The position numbers and the translations under genes were made by a program. This document shows, one piece after another, positions 25,501 to 39,190 of a stretch of DNA of 64,000 nt (the first letter of the stretch is position 1; each line of letters starts with the position of its first letter). A model generated the notes under the pieces. It was given only the letters and a program-made list of their open reading frames with translations. It did no database searches and was not told where the DNA came from. Source of the DNA: Rutidosis leptorrhynchoides (Eukaryota; Streptophyta; Magnoliopsida; Asterales; Asteraceae); contig NC_092340.1 of NCBI RefSeq assembly GCF_046630445.1, positions 23,882,001 through 23,946,000 of the forward strand, in the 5' to 3' direction.

Positions 25501-26343
25501 ACAGTATCGTGAGTTTCATTTGCCTTTTTACCCTTTATATTTTTGGGCTGAGAATACATGCGCAACTTTTATAACTGTTTTACGAAATTGACACAAGTAC
25601 GTGAAACTACATTCTATGGTTGGATTATCGAAGTCGAATATGCCCCTTTTTATTAAGTCTGGTAATCTAAGAATTAGGGAACAGACACCCTAATTGACGT
25701 GAATCCTAAAGATAGATCTATCGGGCCCAACAAGCCCCATCCAAAGTACCGGATGTTTTAGTACTTCGAAATTTATATCATGTCCGAAGGAGGATCCCGG
25801 AATGATGGGGATATTCTTATATATGCATATTGTTAATGTCGGTTACCAGGTGTTCAATCCATATGAATGATATTTTTGTCTCTATGCATGGGACGTATGT
25901 TTATGAGAAATGGAAATCTGAAATCTTGTGGTCTATTAAAATGATGGAAACGATTGTTTAAGTTAAACTAATGAACTCACCAACCTTTTGGTTGACACTT
26001 TAAAGCATGTTTATTCTCAGGTACGAAAGAAATCTTCCGCTGTGTATTTGCTCATTTTATAGATATTACTTGGAGTCATTCATGGCATATTTCAAAAGAC
26101 GTTGCATTCGAGTCGTCGAGTTCATCAAGATTATTATCAAGTCAATTATAGTTGGATATATTATGAAATGGTATGCATGCCTGTCAACTTTCGATGTAAT
26201 GAAAGTTTGTCTTTTCAAAAACGAATGCAATGTTTGTAAAATGTATCATATAGAGGTCAAGTACCTCGCGATGTAATCAACTGTTGTGAATCGTTTATAA
26301 TCGATATGGACTTCGTCCGGATGGATTAGGACGGGTCTTCACA
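22561..26343 (+). repeat. Family-A 5' LTR (middle copy), 3783 bp
   Basis: Starts TGTGATGACCCGGG and ends ACGGGTCTTCACA. Its first 1.1 kb and the 24500-25400 part are AT-rich with many ATT runs. Between them lies a pyrimidine-rich stretch and a tRNA-like block (24395-24475). The last 900 bp hold conserved blocks shared with the Ty3 LTR. Short ORFs in it, such as 26007-26276, are repeated in the 3' LTR simply because the LTRs are identical. Confidence 0.95.
24395..24475 (+). other. tRNA-like (Pol III box A/B) block inside family-A LTR
   Basis: A box-A-like GGTCGAGAGTG (about 24406-24416) is followed by a box-B-like GAGATCGAGTCC (24440-24451; about nine of eleven consensus bases) and, after GGACGGCAG, by a T run at 24467-24475. 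The layout resembles a tRNA-derived SINE head with a Pol III terminator. It recurs at 32427-32512, and a similar but not identical block with GGGTTCGATCCCGCC lies at the matching place in the right LTR (58208-58290, minus). Confidence 0.5.
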
Positions 26344-26345
26344 GT

Positions 26346-26357
26346 TGGTATCAGAGC
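26346..26357 (+). other. Primer-binding site (family A, middle copy)
   Basis: TGGTATCAGAGC two bases after the LTR end at 26343. Confidence 0.95.
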
Positions 26358-29300
26358 GGTGGTCTTAGCGAACCAGGTCTTGCATTAGTGAGTCTAACTG
26401 ATAGTCGTTAGAATGCATTAATGAGTCTGGACTTCGACCGTGTCTGCATGTCAAAAGTTTTGCTTATCATTTAGTGTCGAAAAATTATTTGCTTATCATC
26501 CTTAAAGTCTAAGACACGTCTTACTGCCTTTATTGCATATACAGTGTATAGTTAAATTCATATCTTAGCGTATCTGTTATTGTTACCTTTGCCTGACAGC
26601 TTTCGTAGATTCCTCCGTAGCTTACGGGATTTTAGTATTATATATGCATATGTAAATTATGTATTGCAGGGTACTAATCTACATCCTATAATCTATTTCT
26701 TATCGAAAATCCTTCATCTGATCGTACGAGATGAATCCCTCAACCAGTTCGAGTCCATCAGATTTCGATAGCTATTTCGATAGTTATTCCGACAGCTATT
26801 TCGATATGGATTTCCACTCGAGCTCCGAAAGCAGAGTAACCGGAATGAATCGATCAATTAGCCATCATCTATTCTGAATGAAATGGAGATGGGTTCGTAC
26901 TCGACTTAATCAATGGAAACGCGAAGAAGGCGATCATTTCCACTAACCAAATTCACCTCTTGACAATGAACCTAAAACGTTTACCGGAGAACCTGTTCGA
27001 GACACCATTTTCTCTCTCATTTCCAAAGTATCTCATCACGATCATATACTATCTCAGATTCTAAACCTCATTCATCCGCTCGTCCGAACCGACAATCATC
27101 CCGGTGTAATAGAAGAAGTTAACGAACTTCGCGCATAAGTTGTAGTCTTGGAAAATATGGTGCAAAACGTAACAGCTTCATCCAAATCACCGGCACCAAC
27201 AGTACCACCAACAACCCAAATTTTAATATCACATGCCTCAACATCTCAATCTATACCTCGAGTATAATCATCATTCTACATGACGTTCTACATCAGTTAT
27301 CTTCGTTCGACATGGTGATTATGTAATCTCTAATGTTTTAGAGATTATTTATTCTAGTTCCAACTGAAAACTAAATGAGTTTAATATCATGTTAACTCAT
27401 TAAATTCATGATTACATCTGAAGAAAATATATATGTATATATGTTTTCATAAAGATTGTAATTAAAAATTCTTTTGTACAAACTGTTAATAATAAAAATA
27501 TTTTAACGGGTAGATAATACCCGAGGAATATTTAAATTTCACATTAATAAGTTACACTGTATATTCTTCGAATCTGATTCAACAGTTATTCACTATCCTA
27601 TTTACAACCACCGGGATACTTATCCGTTCACCAAAGAATAATATTTTCATTCAAATTCAATTTCATATTTGGATTTTGACCTATCAGAATCCAACAAGTG
27701 GCATAATGAAGAAATAATGGACACAATAAAAATTGATTAGAAACAGACTAATTAACAATATTAAATTTTATCAAGAAACCACGCTAACAAAATCCTAGCT
27801 AACTGTTCCTAGCTAACTGTTAATTCCGTATTACATTTTATTTATCGCAATTTATTTATCGCAATTTATTAATTTATATTCTTGCAATTTTATTTATTGT
27901 CATTTAATTTCTGTTATTTACTTTACGCACTTTATTTATCGTCATTTAATTTATGTTATTTATTTTACGCACTTTAAATATCGGGACACGTATACAAGGT
28001 TTTGACATATCATATCGACACATCTATATATATTATTTGGAATCACCATAGACACTCTATATGCAGTAATGATCGAGTTCTCTATACAGGGTTGAGGTTG
28101 ATTCTATAATAATATATATACTTTGAGTTGTGATCGAGTCTGAGACATGTACACGGGTCACGATACGTATTAATTAATTCAAATATTATATATTAAACTA
28201 TATATGAATGATTGCACTGTCAACTATGGACTATCGACTGTGGACTAATAACATTGGACAATTAAAATGAATTAAAATATTGAATATAACATATGAAACT
28301 AAACAATTCTTCAAGTTTTCCACTTGATTTCGTCTTAAACCTCATTTGTATCTTCACGATTACATTCTGCGTTCAAACCTTTTATGATTCTTGAAAACAC
28401 CTCAATCGATAGGATGAATCAACCGCACTTCATCTACGGAAGGAAAGATTTATGCATATAGTTATGCACCTGAGAAACTCTCGGCAATTGAGTAAAAGTT
28501 CAACACGTAGCCGCGTCAGATCCTTTGGCATTTATTAACAAAAACAACTTTGCGATCCCTTTTCAAAATTAGCCAATTTTGTCACAGCTCCAACAAGTCA
28601 ACTTCGACTTTTCGTACGAAACAACCTTATTATAACGTTTATATATACGCGTGCTCTTTTATTGTTACCAAGTAACCTTTCATATTCCATCATATTACCA
28701 TCAGCGTTTAATCATCTAAAAACACAATTCTCCTGAAACCACCTCGGATTAATAACCGATGATTCAGATATCATAGCATTAAATGCAGAGGAAACAGAAA
28801 AATGGTAGATGGTCTAAACTGACAAAAGTTTGATGATAAAGAAAGGAGTGTTAGGAACGCTCGATAGAAAATTGGGTATTGAAAAACAGATTGAGTTACC
28901 CATGAAGGAGACCAAGGACAAATACAAGGACCAAATCCTATATTAAAAGGATTCAGGTAATTCTGGATCCGTTGAAATCTTTAGAGAATATCTTGCTCCG
29001 AAGTCATGTTAAAATCTTGCAGAAAATCTTTCTCCATCAACCGTCGAACTTAGAAATTCCAAAATATCATCATCAATATCTTTGATATTTCTGAGGATAT
29101 TTTCATAAATATTCTCGTCCGAAATTATATACCTCTTCATGCTTCCTGTGTATCAATATATTGGAAACATTCAATAGAAAATATAGTACCGAAAAGCAGA
29201 TTATGCGAAACTATGAAGAAAGTCGTGGATAAATCACAAAGAATAAGTTTGACTTCAAAGAATTCAATGTCTGCTAAAGTCTATAGTGAATAACTTGCTC

Positions 29301-30592
29301 CTTACTCTAAACCCTTGCAGACAATAGTTTCTATCATCCTCTGATCTTAGATATTCTGAGATATTATCGAACCTTTCATTATAAATATCCTCCATATTTC
29401 TGGAGATATTTTTATAACTATTCTTATCTGAAATCATTAATCTTTTCGTGCTATCAGTATTACATCATATAGAAACTGTTAGTTTCTATATTCTGTAAAT
29501 TTTCAAGCTTAAAATATGAATGTTATTGAAGTAATGATGGGAACTGATGCATGAGTTAGTATAATATAATGACACTTAATCAACGTGATTATATTACAGT
29601 AAGTCATGCTGAGTTTCTAAATAAAACGTGATGATTCACAGATTATAACGTCATCATGTGCCATGTTACATAACTCTTTCATCCTACTTAACTCCGTAAC
29701 AAATCAAGAAAATGTATTCTTGATGGTTCTATCTTCCGTGATGTTGATAAATTTGAAAATCAAATCGTACTATCACGTTCCTTCATGCTTAGAACATTAT
29801 AATCATTCGAAACTCTATATCTATAAATTCTGGACCATTATTCGCTTGACTTGAAGTCGGGAAGAGAAAACAAAAGCATAGAGCTTTGAAATATAAGGGA
29901 GAATATAAAGTCCGATAACAATACATAAATTACAAACCGTGTATATCAATGTTTATCGCAACATAAAGACACGGGAGAATTAAAAACATTATAATCCCGA
30001 GGGCGAAGTAGAAGAAAGCAGATTCCTCTGGTGAAAGTTGGAAAAGGAGAATGATTGTTGCGATAGTAAGGATGAGGACAAGGATCAGAACTGGATTAAT
30101 CATTTTCAGAATCTTTTGGATGTATGAACTAAGAAAGAAAGTATAAGAATGGTGAGAATAATGGAAAGGAAGAGCTTAATTTATACTGGAAATATCAGAC
30201 GTAGTAATCCGGGCAGATCACCGTATTTAATTAAAGAGATCTTAATTTCCATAAATCCCGAAGAATCAGATTTTATAGATCTTCAAGATTTTCTTTAAAT
30301 CCCTTAAATTTCGGAATTCAACCAAGGCAATGTCAAAAGTTAAGACGCGCCTTATTTTCTAAATTCAAACATGACTACGTCAAAAGTTAAAAACAAATCT
30401 TTGTTTCTCATTTCATCCTTTTGTGAATAGCTTCATTCGCACTCTTCGAATAATCGAATTATTTTTATCCATATTACTCAATGATGATAAAACTCAAGTT
30501 ATCAACTCATATTCGTCAGGAAAACATATTTATTGTTAGCTATGACGACCTCACTCAAATTTCGGGACGAAATTTATTTAACGGGTAGGTAC
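26358..30592 (+). other. Family-A internal region (middle copy)
   Basis: About 4.2 kb. It contains a decayed gag-like ORF (26731-27216), tandem-like TTTATCGCAATTTA/TTTACGCACTTTA phrases (27840-27980), the module shared with the Ty3 LTR (27982-28166) and a long AT-rich tail. No pol motif is seen. It ends in the block AAATTTCGGGACGAAATTT / AACGGGTAGGTAC next to the 3' LTR. Confidence 0.85.
26731..27216 (+). pseudogene. Gag-like N-terminal ORF, three nonsense codons
   Basis: Collinear with the intact 144-aa protein at 1772-2206 (-). It starts with Ser/Asp/Phe-rich repeats (DSYFDSYSDSYFD), then SISHHLF, TGEPVRDTIFSLIS and GVIEEVNELRA. Stops occur after the HHLF motif (TGA), after GDHFH (TAA) and after NELRA (TAA). 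The N-terminal Asp/Tyr/Phe repeat is longer than in the left copy. Confidence 0.7.
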
Positions 30593-33500
30593 TGTGATGA
30601 CCCGGGAATTTCTGACCAAATTTAAACATAATCTTATATGATTCGACTCGATAAGCAAAGTCTATTAAACAGAGTCTCATTATGTTTGAACTATTTCATG
30701 ATAACATTTGACCTTTAACTATTTCCGACGATTCACGAACCTTTAATTGTAACTAAGAATGTAAATATAAATAATTATATATAAAACTAATTATATTAGT
30801 ATTAATGAACTATTAAGTAATTTTGTTATTATAAAAGATAACATTTAATAACTAAAGATTTTCATTTTGAATATATATAGTATATTGTATATAAATGATT
30901 CAAACATATTTTACCAACGTTATCAAAATATTAAATGTACAATGTTATACTTTGTAGTTAATTGTTTAATATACATAATTAATCATCTACTCAACATTTA
31001 AAACATGATTTTATATATATGGTAGTATACATATATACATAAATATAACTATATATATATGATTTTATACATAATTATTATATTATGTATATGTAGAAAT
31101 TTATAATATATCTATGATGAAATAATGTACTATTTTAATAAATATATATAATACTTACATATATAAAACATTTATATTTTTCATAATTACATACATAAGT
31201 ATAATATAATTAGTATGTAAATAAATATTATAATATATTAATATTAAAATGCATAAATATATAATATTCAGTATATGTTACAATACATATTACATAATTA
31301 TTAAATATTACATAATAATAGATGATATTAATAAATTAAATTTAAATACAAATATAGTTGTTGTAGTAATGTTATTTGTATCATCAAATATCAATATTTG
31401 TATTCATAATATCACTTTATATCATATAAAGATGAAATTGGATGTATATATTAGATTATTATTACTAATATTATTATTATCGATAAAATATTAATATTAT
31501 CATAATTAGTATGGTATTATTATTATTATTATTATTATCATTTTTACAATTATTATTATCATTAATATTATATTTATCATTATTATTAATTTTATTAATA
31601 TTATTAGATATTAATAGTATTTTTATTATATATTATTATTATTAATTAAAAAAAAAACAGTAGGGATCTATATTATACGCGTGACCTCTGTATCCTTTAT
31701 CTCTATTATTTTTTTTTGTTTCTTTCCTGCTCCCAACTCGTGAACCTGTGTTGACATTTTCTCCATTTTTATCAACCGATCTCTATTATTACAACATGAT
31801 TATGTATAATTGCAAATCAAATAAAAAGGAAATCCAATGGGATTAAAAAGCACATCGATATTTTTTTTTCTTCTTCTCTGCACGCTCCAATTTTTTTTTC
31901 TCTTAATTCAATTTCGAATAAAGTTTCAAAATCTAAAAATGCAGAAAGGTTAGAAATCTTTCTTTGAATCTATTTGAAAAATCTCAACTCTCAAATCTTT
32001 ATATCGATCTTGAATTTTGAAGTCAAATTTAGTTTAAAAAAAGTCAACAATTGTTCTTGAGACAAATTCGCGTTCGTGTATATGTTTCTGATCAAATTGA
32101 CGATTCCAGTAGTTTTTATACATGTTTAGAAAACTATTTCGTGTTATAAACATTATCTATAATGTTATCTATTACGAAATCAATTTTTTTTTGTTCCAAG
32201 AACCGACACTGCAGTAGGCCTTTAGTATATTTTTTTTTATTTTAGAACCCAAATTATTTTTTTTTCTGTAATGTTTTGAAGCTTTAAAGGGAACCCCGAT
32301 TTTGTTTTTTTTTTTTTGGTTATTGATGTTTTGTTGAATCCATGAGACTTGTGGAGAAGAAGAGGAATAGAAGAAAAACAGTTTATATATAAAATTTAAA
32401 TTCGATATTAGTACAGAGAATCAGAGTTGGTGGGATGGTCGAGAGTGTTTGCGTGTGAGCATGTGGTCACGAGATCGAGTCCAGAGGACGGCAGTTTATT
32501 TTTTTTTTGAAACTCTTTTCATGTGAGGTAGTTTTCTTTTCTAATTTTATTATTGTTATTATATATTAATTATTATTAGTATTATTATTATTAGTGTGAT
32601 TGTTTTGATTGTTATTGTTATTGTTATTATTAGTATCATACTTGTTATCATATTTGAAAGTATTATAGACATTACTATTATTATTATGATAGGTATTAAT
32701 AATATTATTATTAGTAATAAACTTATCATTTTAGTATTTTAGCATCATTAGGATTATGATTATGATTATCATTATTATTATTATGAAGGAAATAAAAATA
32801 TATTATTATCATCAATATTAGAATTTATACCGGTTTATAAATAATAGTATCATCAGTACATTTACAATTAATAATATCATATTTATCAGTATCATCATTA
32901 ATATTTACTAGTATTATTATGATTATCATTTATCATTTTATAAATATTAGAACCCTTATTATTAACATAAGTATGGTATTAGTATTAATATTATTTTAGA
33001 GTTATTATTATTAGTATCATTAACAGTTATCATTTTCATTTTTTTTGCTATTAGTATTATCATTATTAATAAAATTATTATTATTATTAGTAAATCATTA
33101 TTATCTAAATTATTATTTTAACAAATAAATCTTTTGTACACTATATATATACTTATGGTATATACTAGGATTGTATTAATAATTCACATAACAAACTAAT
33201 AAAATTTCATAAATACAATACTAACCACAAATATATGTATATAAATATATTAATGTCACTATTTATATAAACGTAAATCATTATAGATATATATACATAA
33301 AATCGATATATATATATATAAAATATAACTTAAAATATAATATAAGTATACGTTTTAAAATAAACGTTAGAATAAATTCTACAAAACTATAATATATAAA
33401 TAATACATATTAATAAATGAAATTTTGTAACTTACATTATACGTATTAATATATACACAATTGATATAGGTTCGTGAATCCGAGGCTAACCCTGCATTGT

Positions 33501-34376
33501 TCAATGACGTCATATATATTTTTACTACAAAATACAGTATCGTGAGTTTCATTTGCCTTTTTACCCTTTATATTTTCGGGCTGAGAATACATGCGCAACT
33601 TTTATAACTGTTTTACGAAATTGACACAAGTACGTGAAACTACATTCTATGATTGGATTATCGAAGTCGAATATGCCCCTTTTTATTAAGTCTGGTAATC
33701 TAAGAATTAGGGAACAGACACCCTAATTGACGCGAATCCTAAAGATAGATCTATCGGGCCCAACAAGCCCCATCCAAAGTACCGGATGTTTTAGTACTTC
33801 GAAATTTATATCATGTCCGAAGGAGGATCCCGGAATGATGGGGATATTCTTATATATGCATATTGTTAATGTCGGTTACCAGGTGTTCAATCCATATGAA
33901 TGATATTTTTGTCTCTATGCATGGGACGTATGTTTATGAGAAATGGAAATCTGAAATCTTGTGGTCTATTAAAATGATGGAAACGATTGTTTAAGTTAAA
34001 CTAATGAACTCACCAACCTTTTGGTTGACACTTTAAAGCATGTTTATTCTCAGGTACGAAAGAAATCTTCCGCTGTGTATTTGCTCATTTTATAGATATT
34101 ACTTGGAGTCATTCATGGCATATTTCAAAAGACGTTGCATTCGAGTCGTCGAGTTCATCAAGATTATTATCAAGTCAATTATAGTTGGATATATTATGAA
34201 ATGGTATGCATGCCTGTCAACTTTCGATGTAATGAAAGTTTGTCTTTTCAAAAACGAATGCAATGTTTGTAAAATGTATCATATAGAGGTCAAGTACCTC
34301 GCGATGTAATCAACTGTTGTGAATCGTTTATAATCGATATGGACTTCGTCCGGATGGATTAGGACGGGTCTTCACA
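30593..34376 (+). repeat. Family-A 3' LTR (middle copy), 3784 bp
   Basis: Nearly identical to 22561-26343, ending TCTTCACA, then AAAGT. The tRNA-like block recurs at 32427-32512. No gene is seen. Confidence 0.95.
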
Positions 34377-35379
<1,003 letters not shown>

Positions 35380-35584
35380 GAAAATATCAATCCCCTTAGC
35401 AAAATAGCTTGCATAATAATTTTCGGAGTTCAATAGGCTGGTGTGAATGTGTGATGTTAAGGATTAAATATAAAGTTTTATTATGACTAATTAGTTTGGT
35501 GCAATAACTTCCACATAATAAGGGAAATAATAATGATGAATTGGTCAACTACTCAATTAATAGTATCATTCCACTTATATAATG
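35380..35584. other. Spacer without recognised feature
   Basis: AT-rich flank between the old LTR edge and the fold-back array. GAAAA at 35380 may be its target duplication. Nothing else is seen. Confidence 0.5.
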
Positions 35585-36320
35585 AATTTACATTTACATA
35601 TACACTAACAGACAAAAGTTATGAACAGCACTATTCGCACGCTTTAATCACCAGTACACTGCGCAACAATGGTTGTACACCAATCACTGTTCACATGAAC
35701 AGTACTTATTCGCACGCTTTAATCACTTGTACATCGCGCAACAATGATTGTACACCGGTCACTGTTCACGTGAACAGTACTGTTCACATTTACATATACA
35801 CTAATAGACAAAAGTTATGAACAGCACTATTCGCACGCTTTAATCACCTGTACACCGCGCAACAATGGTTGTACACCGATCACTGTTCACATGAACAGTA
35901 CTTATTCGCACACTTTAATCACTTGTACATCGCGCAACAATGATTGTACAAGGGTCACTGTTCACGTGAACAGTACTGTTCACGTGAATAGTACTGTTCA
36001 CGTGAACATTGACCGGTGTACAACCATTGTTGCGCGATGTACAAGTGATTAAAGCGTGCGAATAAGTACTGTTCATGTGAACAGTGATCGGTGTACAACC
36101 ATTGTTGCGCGGTGTACAGGTGATTAAATAGTACTGTTCACGTGAACAGTGACCGGTGTACAACCATTGTTGCGCAATGTACAAGTGATTAAAGCGTGCG
36201 AATAAGTACTGTTCATGTGAACAGTGATCGGGGTACAACCATTGTTGCGCGGTGCACAGGTGATTAAAGCGTGCGAATAGTGCTGTTCATAACTTTTGTC
36301 TATTAGTATATATGTAAAAT
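35585..36320. repeat. Imperfect 730-bp fold-back made of palindromic units
   Basis: The left edge (ATATACACTAACAGACAAAAG, then TTATGAACAGCACTATTCGC) returns inverted at about 36262-36318. Forward units (CGCACGCTTTAATCAC, TTGTACAYCGCGCAACAAT, GGTTGTACACCG, GTTCACGTGAAC) fill 35625-35995. Reverse units fill 36000-36290. Perfect palindromes with a CACGTG or CATGTG core separate the units. A transcript could form a long hairpin. Confidence 0.88.
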
Positions 36321-36329
36321 AGTACTGTT

Positions 36330-36790
36330 CACGTGAATAGTGACCAGTTTACAACCATTGTTGCGCGGTGTACAAGTGAAACAGCACTATTCGTACGCTT
36401 TAATCACCTGTACACCGCACAACAATGGTTGTACACCGATCACTGTTCACATGAACAGTACTTATTCGCACGCTTTAATCACTTGTACACTGCGCAACAA
36501 TGGTTGTAAACCGGTCATTGTTCACGTGAACAGTACTGTTTACGTTTAATCAATTGTACACCGTGCAACAATGGTTGTACACCGTTCACTATTCACGTGA
36601 ACAGTACTATTCACGTTAACAGACTATTCACGTGAATAGTGACCGGTGTACAACCATTGTTGCGCGGTGTAAAAGTGATTAAAGCGTGCGAATAAGTACT
36701 GTTCATGTGAACAGTGACCGGTGTACAACCATTGTTGCGCGGTGTACAAGTGATTAAAGCGTGCGAATAGTACTATTCATAACTTTTGTC
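36330..36790. repeat. Second fold-back block of the same units
   Basis: Forward units at about 36370-36560 and inverted units at 36605-36780, with the same GTTCACGTGAAC cores. It ends with the phrase CATAACTTTTGTCTATT that also bounds the first block. Confidence 0.85.
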
Positions 36791-37244
36791 TATTCATAAC
36801 GGTACTGTAGCATTTTTTTTTTTTTTTTTTTGTAACAGTTTTTTTCCCATTTTTTTATTTTTTGATTTCCTTTATATTTTTATTCACCCGAAACAAATAT
36901 CTAATAGACAAAAAATATGAATAGTACCGATGGTTTCTTTATAATTAGCAGCAGCAAATATCTACTAGGCAAAAAATATGAATAGTACCGATTGTTTCCT
37001 TTATATTTTTCTCTACCCGTTGTAACAATTTTTTTTTTATTTTTTCTTTTTTGGTTTCCTTTATATTTTTCTCCACCCGCAGAGATGCACCTATATTGTT
37101 AATTTAAAATAACATTTAAATCTTTGACGGGTTATACCTTTTAGTTCGACTCGAGTTGCGCTTCAACGACATTATCGTTAAACTAAACGCAATAAAATAC
37201 ATTGAAAACCGAACTCCCGGCGCGAAGCGAGGGTAAACAACTAG
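36791..37244 (+). mobile_element. Helitron 3' end
   Basis: The text ends with a GC-rich hairpin region CCCGGCGCGAAGCGAGGG, a short AT spacer and CTAG at 37241-37244, followed by T. This matches the CTRR terminus with upstream hairpin and A/T insertion site known for Helitrons. Upstream lie poly-T runs and two copies of CAAAAAATATGAATAGTACCG. The 5' end (TC) was not found. The fold-back array at 35585-36790 may belong to this element, which would then be about 1.7 kb and non-autonomous. Confidence 0.7.
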
Positions 37245-38335
37245 TTTATACCGTTGGTGAAAATTGTATGTTGTAATGGACATGGTTTTTGTAGGTAGAA
37301 AAATTAGAAAGGAAAAAAAAAATGTCGGATGTGAAATTTATGATTTAGGATCAGTTTGTTTGTTTTTTCTTATTAAATCATGTTTGGACATATATAACGT
37401 TTGTTCATCACGAGTTATATGTAATTAATTACTGTTTGTATTACACGTTGCACCTCTTAAAAACATAAGAATAAACAAGTTTTATTGACCGAAAAAATAT
37501 GAAGTCTTTTTAGTATTTAATTATTAATATTAATTATTAAGTTGAAAACAAGAGACCTTGTGGAGTTTATAAAACTAGCCTTCTAAAAGGTGTTTTATTA
37601 TTGATTGTACGTCTAATCTCATAGATACCCGTTTATAATTGCAATTTGGAATACCTATTAGGAAACAAAATGTTTGAATTTCGAAATTCGTAACCGCAAA
37701 GCAAAAGAAACTTAGAGTATTTTATAAAAATAAAACTAAAAGAAAAAGGAATATTTATGAATATAAAGCATAAATAAATAGGCATAAATAATGCGGGTTA
37801 ATAAGCAAAAAAGTGGAAATAAAGTGGTGGGGTGAAAAACTGAAAACATTAGACACCATTATGATGTGCGGTGGGCCGAATAATAAAGTTAATAATTAAA
37901 ATTAATAATTTAACTCTCTTATGATGGTAACTTTTAATTTTAAATTTATTACCTTTTTCAATTTAATAATTTAACACCTCAAAACTGCTTGGTAATTATA
38001 TCTGAGTACAAATTTACAACCATGAGTAATTAACACCTTTTAACATAAATAATAATGACTTTTATGATGGAATGAAATGAACTAATGAAGCAATGCCATT
38101 AGGCAGGCATTTTTATAAACACACGGATTAAATAATAAAAGGTATATTCTTTTTCATATTCGATTGAAAATAATGGTATTGTAATTTGACTTTACCTTTA
38201 ATATTCGGTTGAATTGAATTCAATAACAAAACACCACGAGTAAGACATAAAAATACAAATGATTTCACAAACTTTTCAAATTAGGTTAAGTGGACGAAAA
38301 TTATTGAAATTATTTTAATATGGATTATTTATATC
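37245..38335. other. AT-rich intergenic DNA
   Basis: No ORF, RNA gene or repeat family was recognised. Fragments of unrecognised repeats are possible. Confidence 0.5.
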
Positions 38336-38338
38336 AAC

Positions 38339-38411
<73 letters not shown>

Positions 38412-38412
38412 G
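38336..38412. repeat. (ATT)n microsatellite
   Basis: About 25 TTA units. It produces an artificial poly-Asn reading frame on the minus strand. Confidence 0.95.
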
Positions 38413-38508
38413 ACATTGACATTGTATGTATTAAGTGAATTCTTTGTAAAATAACTAAACAATTTTATAGATATGAAGTTGGTGTTCCTTTTAACAATTC
38501 CTTCTACA

Positions 38509-39190
38509 TAATAATTGGTGATGGTGCAACAACTAGTTTTTGGAAGGATTTGTGGATAGACGCCAAAAGCTTGGAGCACAAGTTTAGAAGGCTATTCCGT
38601 TTTAAACAAATAAAGATGCAAAGGTTATTGATAGAGTGTCCGGGAATGGAGATGCATGCGCTACTGTTTGGCAATGGAGGGTGGCTCCCTTTGGGCGAGC
38701 AAAAGACTAATTAGACACTTTAACTAATCTGTTTAATGCTTATGTTTGCATTTCCAAGAATGCAGATGTTTGACATTGGTCTTTATATGGTCTTTTCTCC
38801 ACCAAGTGTCTCACCAATATCTTGGAGGAAAAGGTTTTATTGGATGGTAGAGGTCAAATGAAGACTTTGAGAAACGCTCTCATCCTGAAGAATGTTGAAA
38901 TATTTAATTGGAGGGCAATGAAAAGAAGATTCGAGTTAGATAAACGTGGTGTGGACCTTTATTCGATACGTTGCCCATTGTGTGATGATAGTGTGGAAAC
39001 AAATGATCATTATTTGGTTCTTTGCAAATGTCGTTGGATATTTCGTCTCGAGTATATAAGTGGTGAGGTCTTGGAATCTATACTAACCTTAGCGTGGGCG
39101 AATCGTTTGTTGGAAATTGTAATCGTTATTTGTTGGAGCTCAGTTCAAGGATTTGGTAAGCGGTTGGATGGACGTGCGGATACTTAATTT
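38509..39190 (+). pseudogene. LINE retrotransposon ORF2 C-terminus with zf-RVT domain (broken)
   Basis: In successive frames it encodes IGDGATTSFWKDLWI, VWQWRVAPFGRA and a segment ending LYGLFSTKCLTNILEEKVLL. A zinc-binding region follows with CX2CX8HX4C (Cys codon at 38972, CPLC...H...C) and a trailing RWIF motif. These are the marks of the C-terminal end of plant L1-type ORF2 downstream of the reverse transcriptase. There is a frameshift near 38612, a TAA near 38708 and a TGA in place of Trp near 38773. The RT and endonuclease domains are absent, so this is a 5'-truncated dead copy. Confidence 0.82.

Larger units (their letters stand above)
22561..34376 (+). mobile_element. Complete family-A LTR element, non-autonomous, 11.8 kb
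   Basis: Nearly identical LTRs at 22561-26343 and 30593-34376 flank a PBS and a 4.25-kb internal region with no pol. The flanking bases AAAGA (22556-22560) and AAAGT (34377-34381) are a 4-of-5 target duplication. The LTRs differ by only a few substitutions and homopolymer lengths, which implies recent movement. The 3' LTR is preceded by the same block as in the Ty3 element, pointing to that lineage as helper. Confidence 0.92.

Noticed and set aside
26007..26276. 89-codon ORF, identical at 34040-34309
   Set aside because: It lies in the conserved end of the LTR. Identity follows from the two LTRs being twins, and the composition is AT-driven with no domain.
35915..36549. ORFs in the fold-back array with repeated CTPRNNGC-like text
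   Set aside because: They translate the palindromic repeat units, occur on both strands and show no protein family.
38334..38579. Minus-strand ORF with poly-Asn tail
   Set aside because: Product of the (ATT)n microsatellite on the opposite strand of the LINE fragment.
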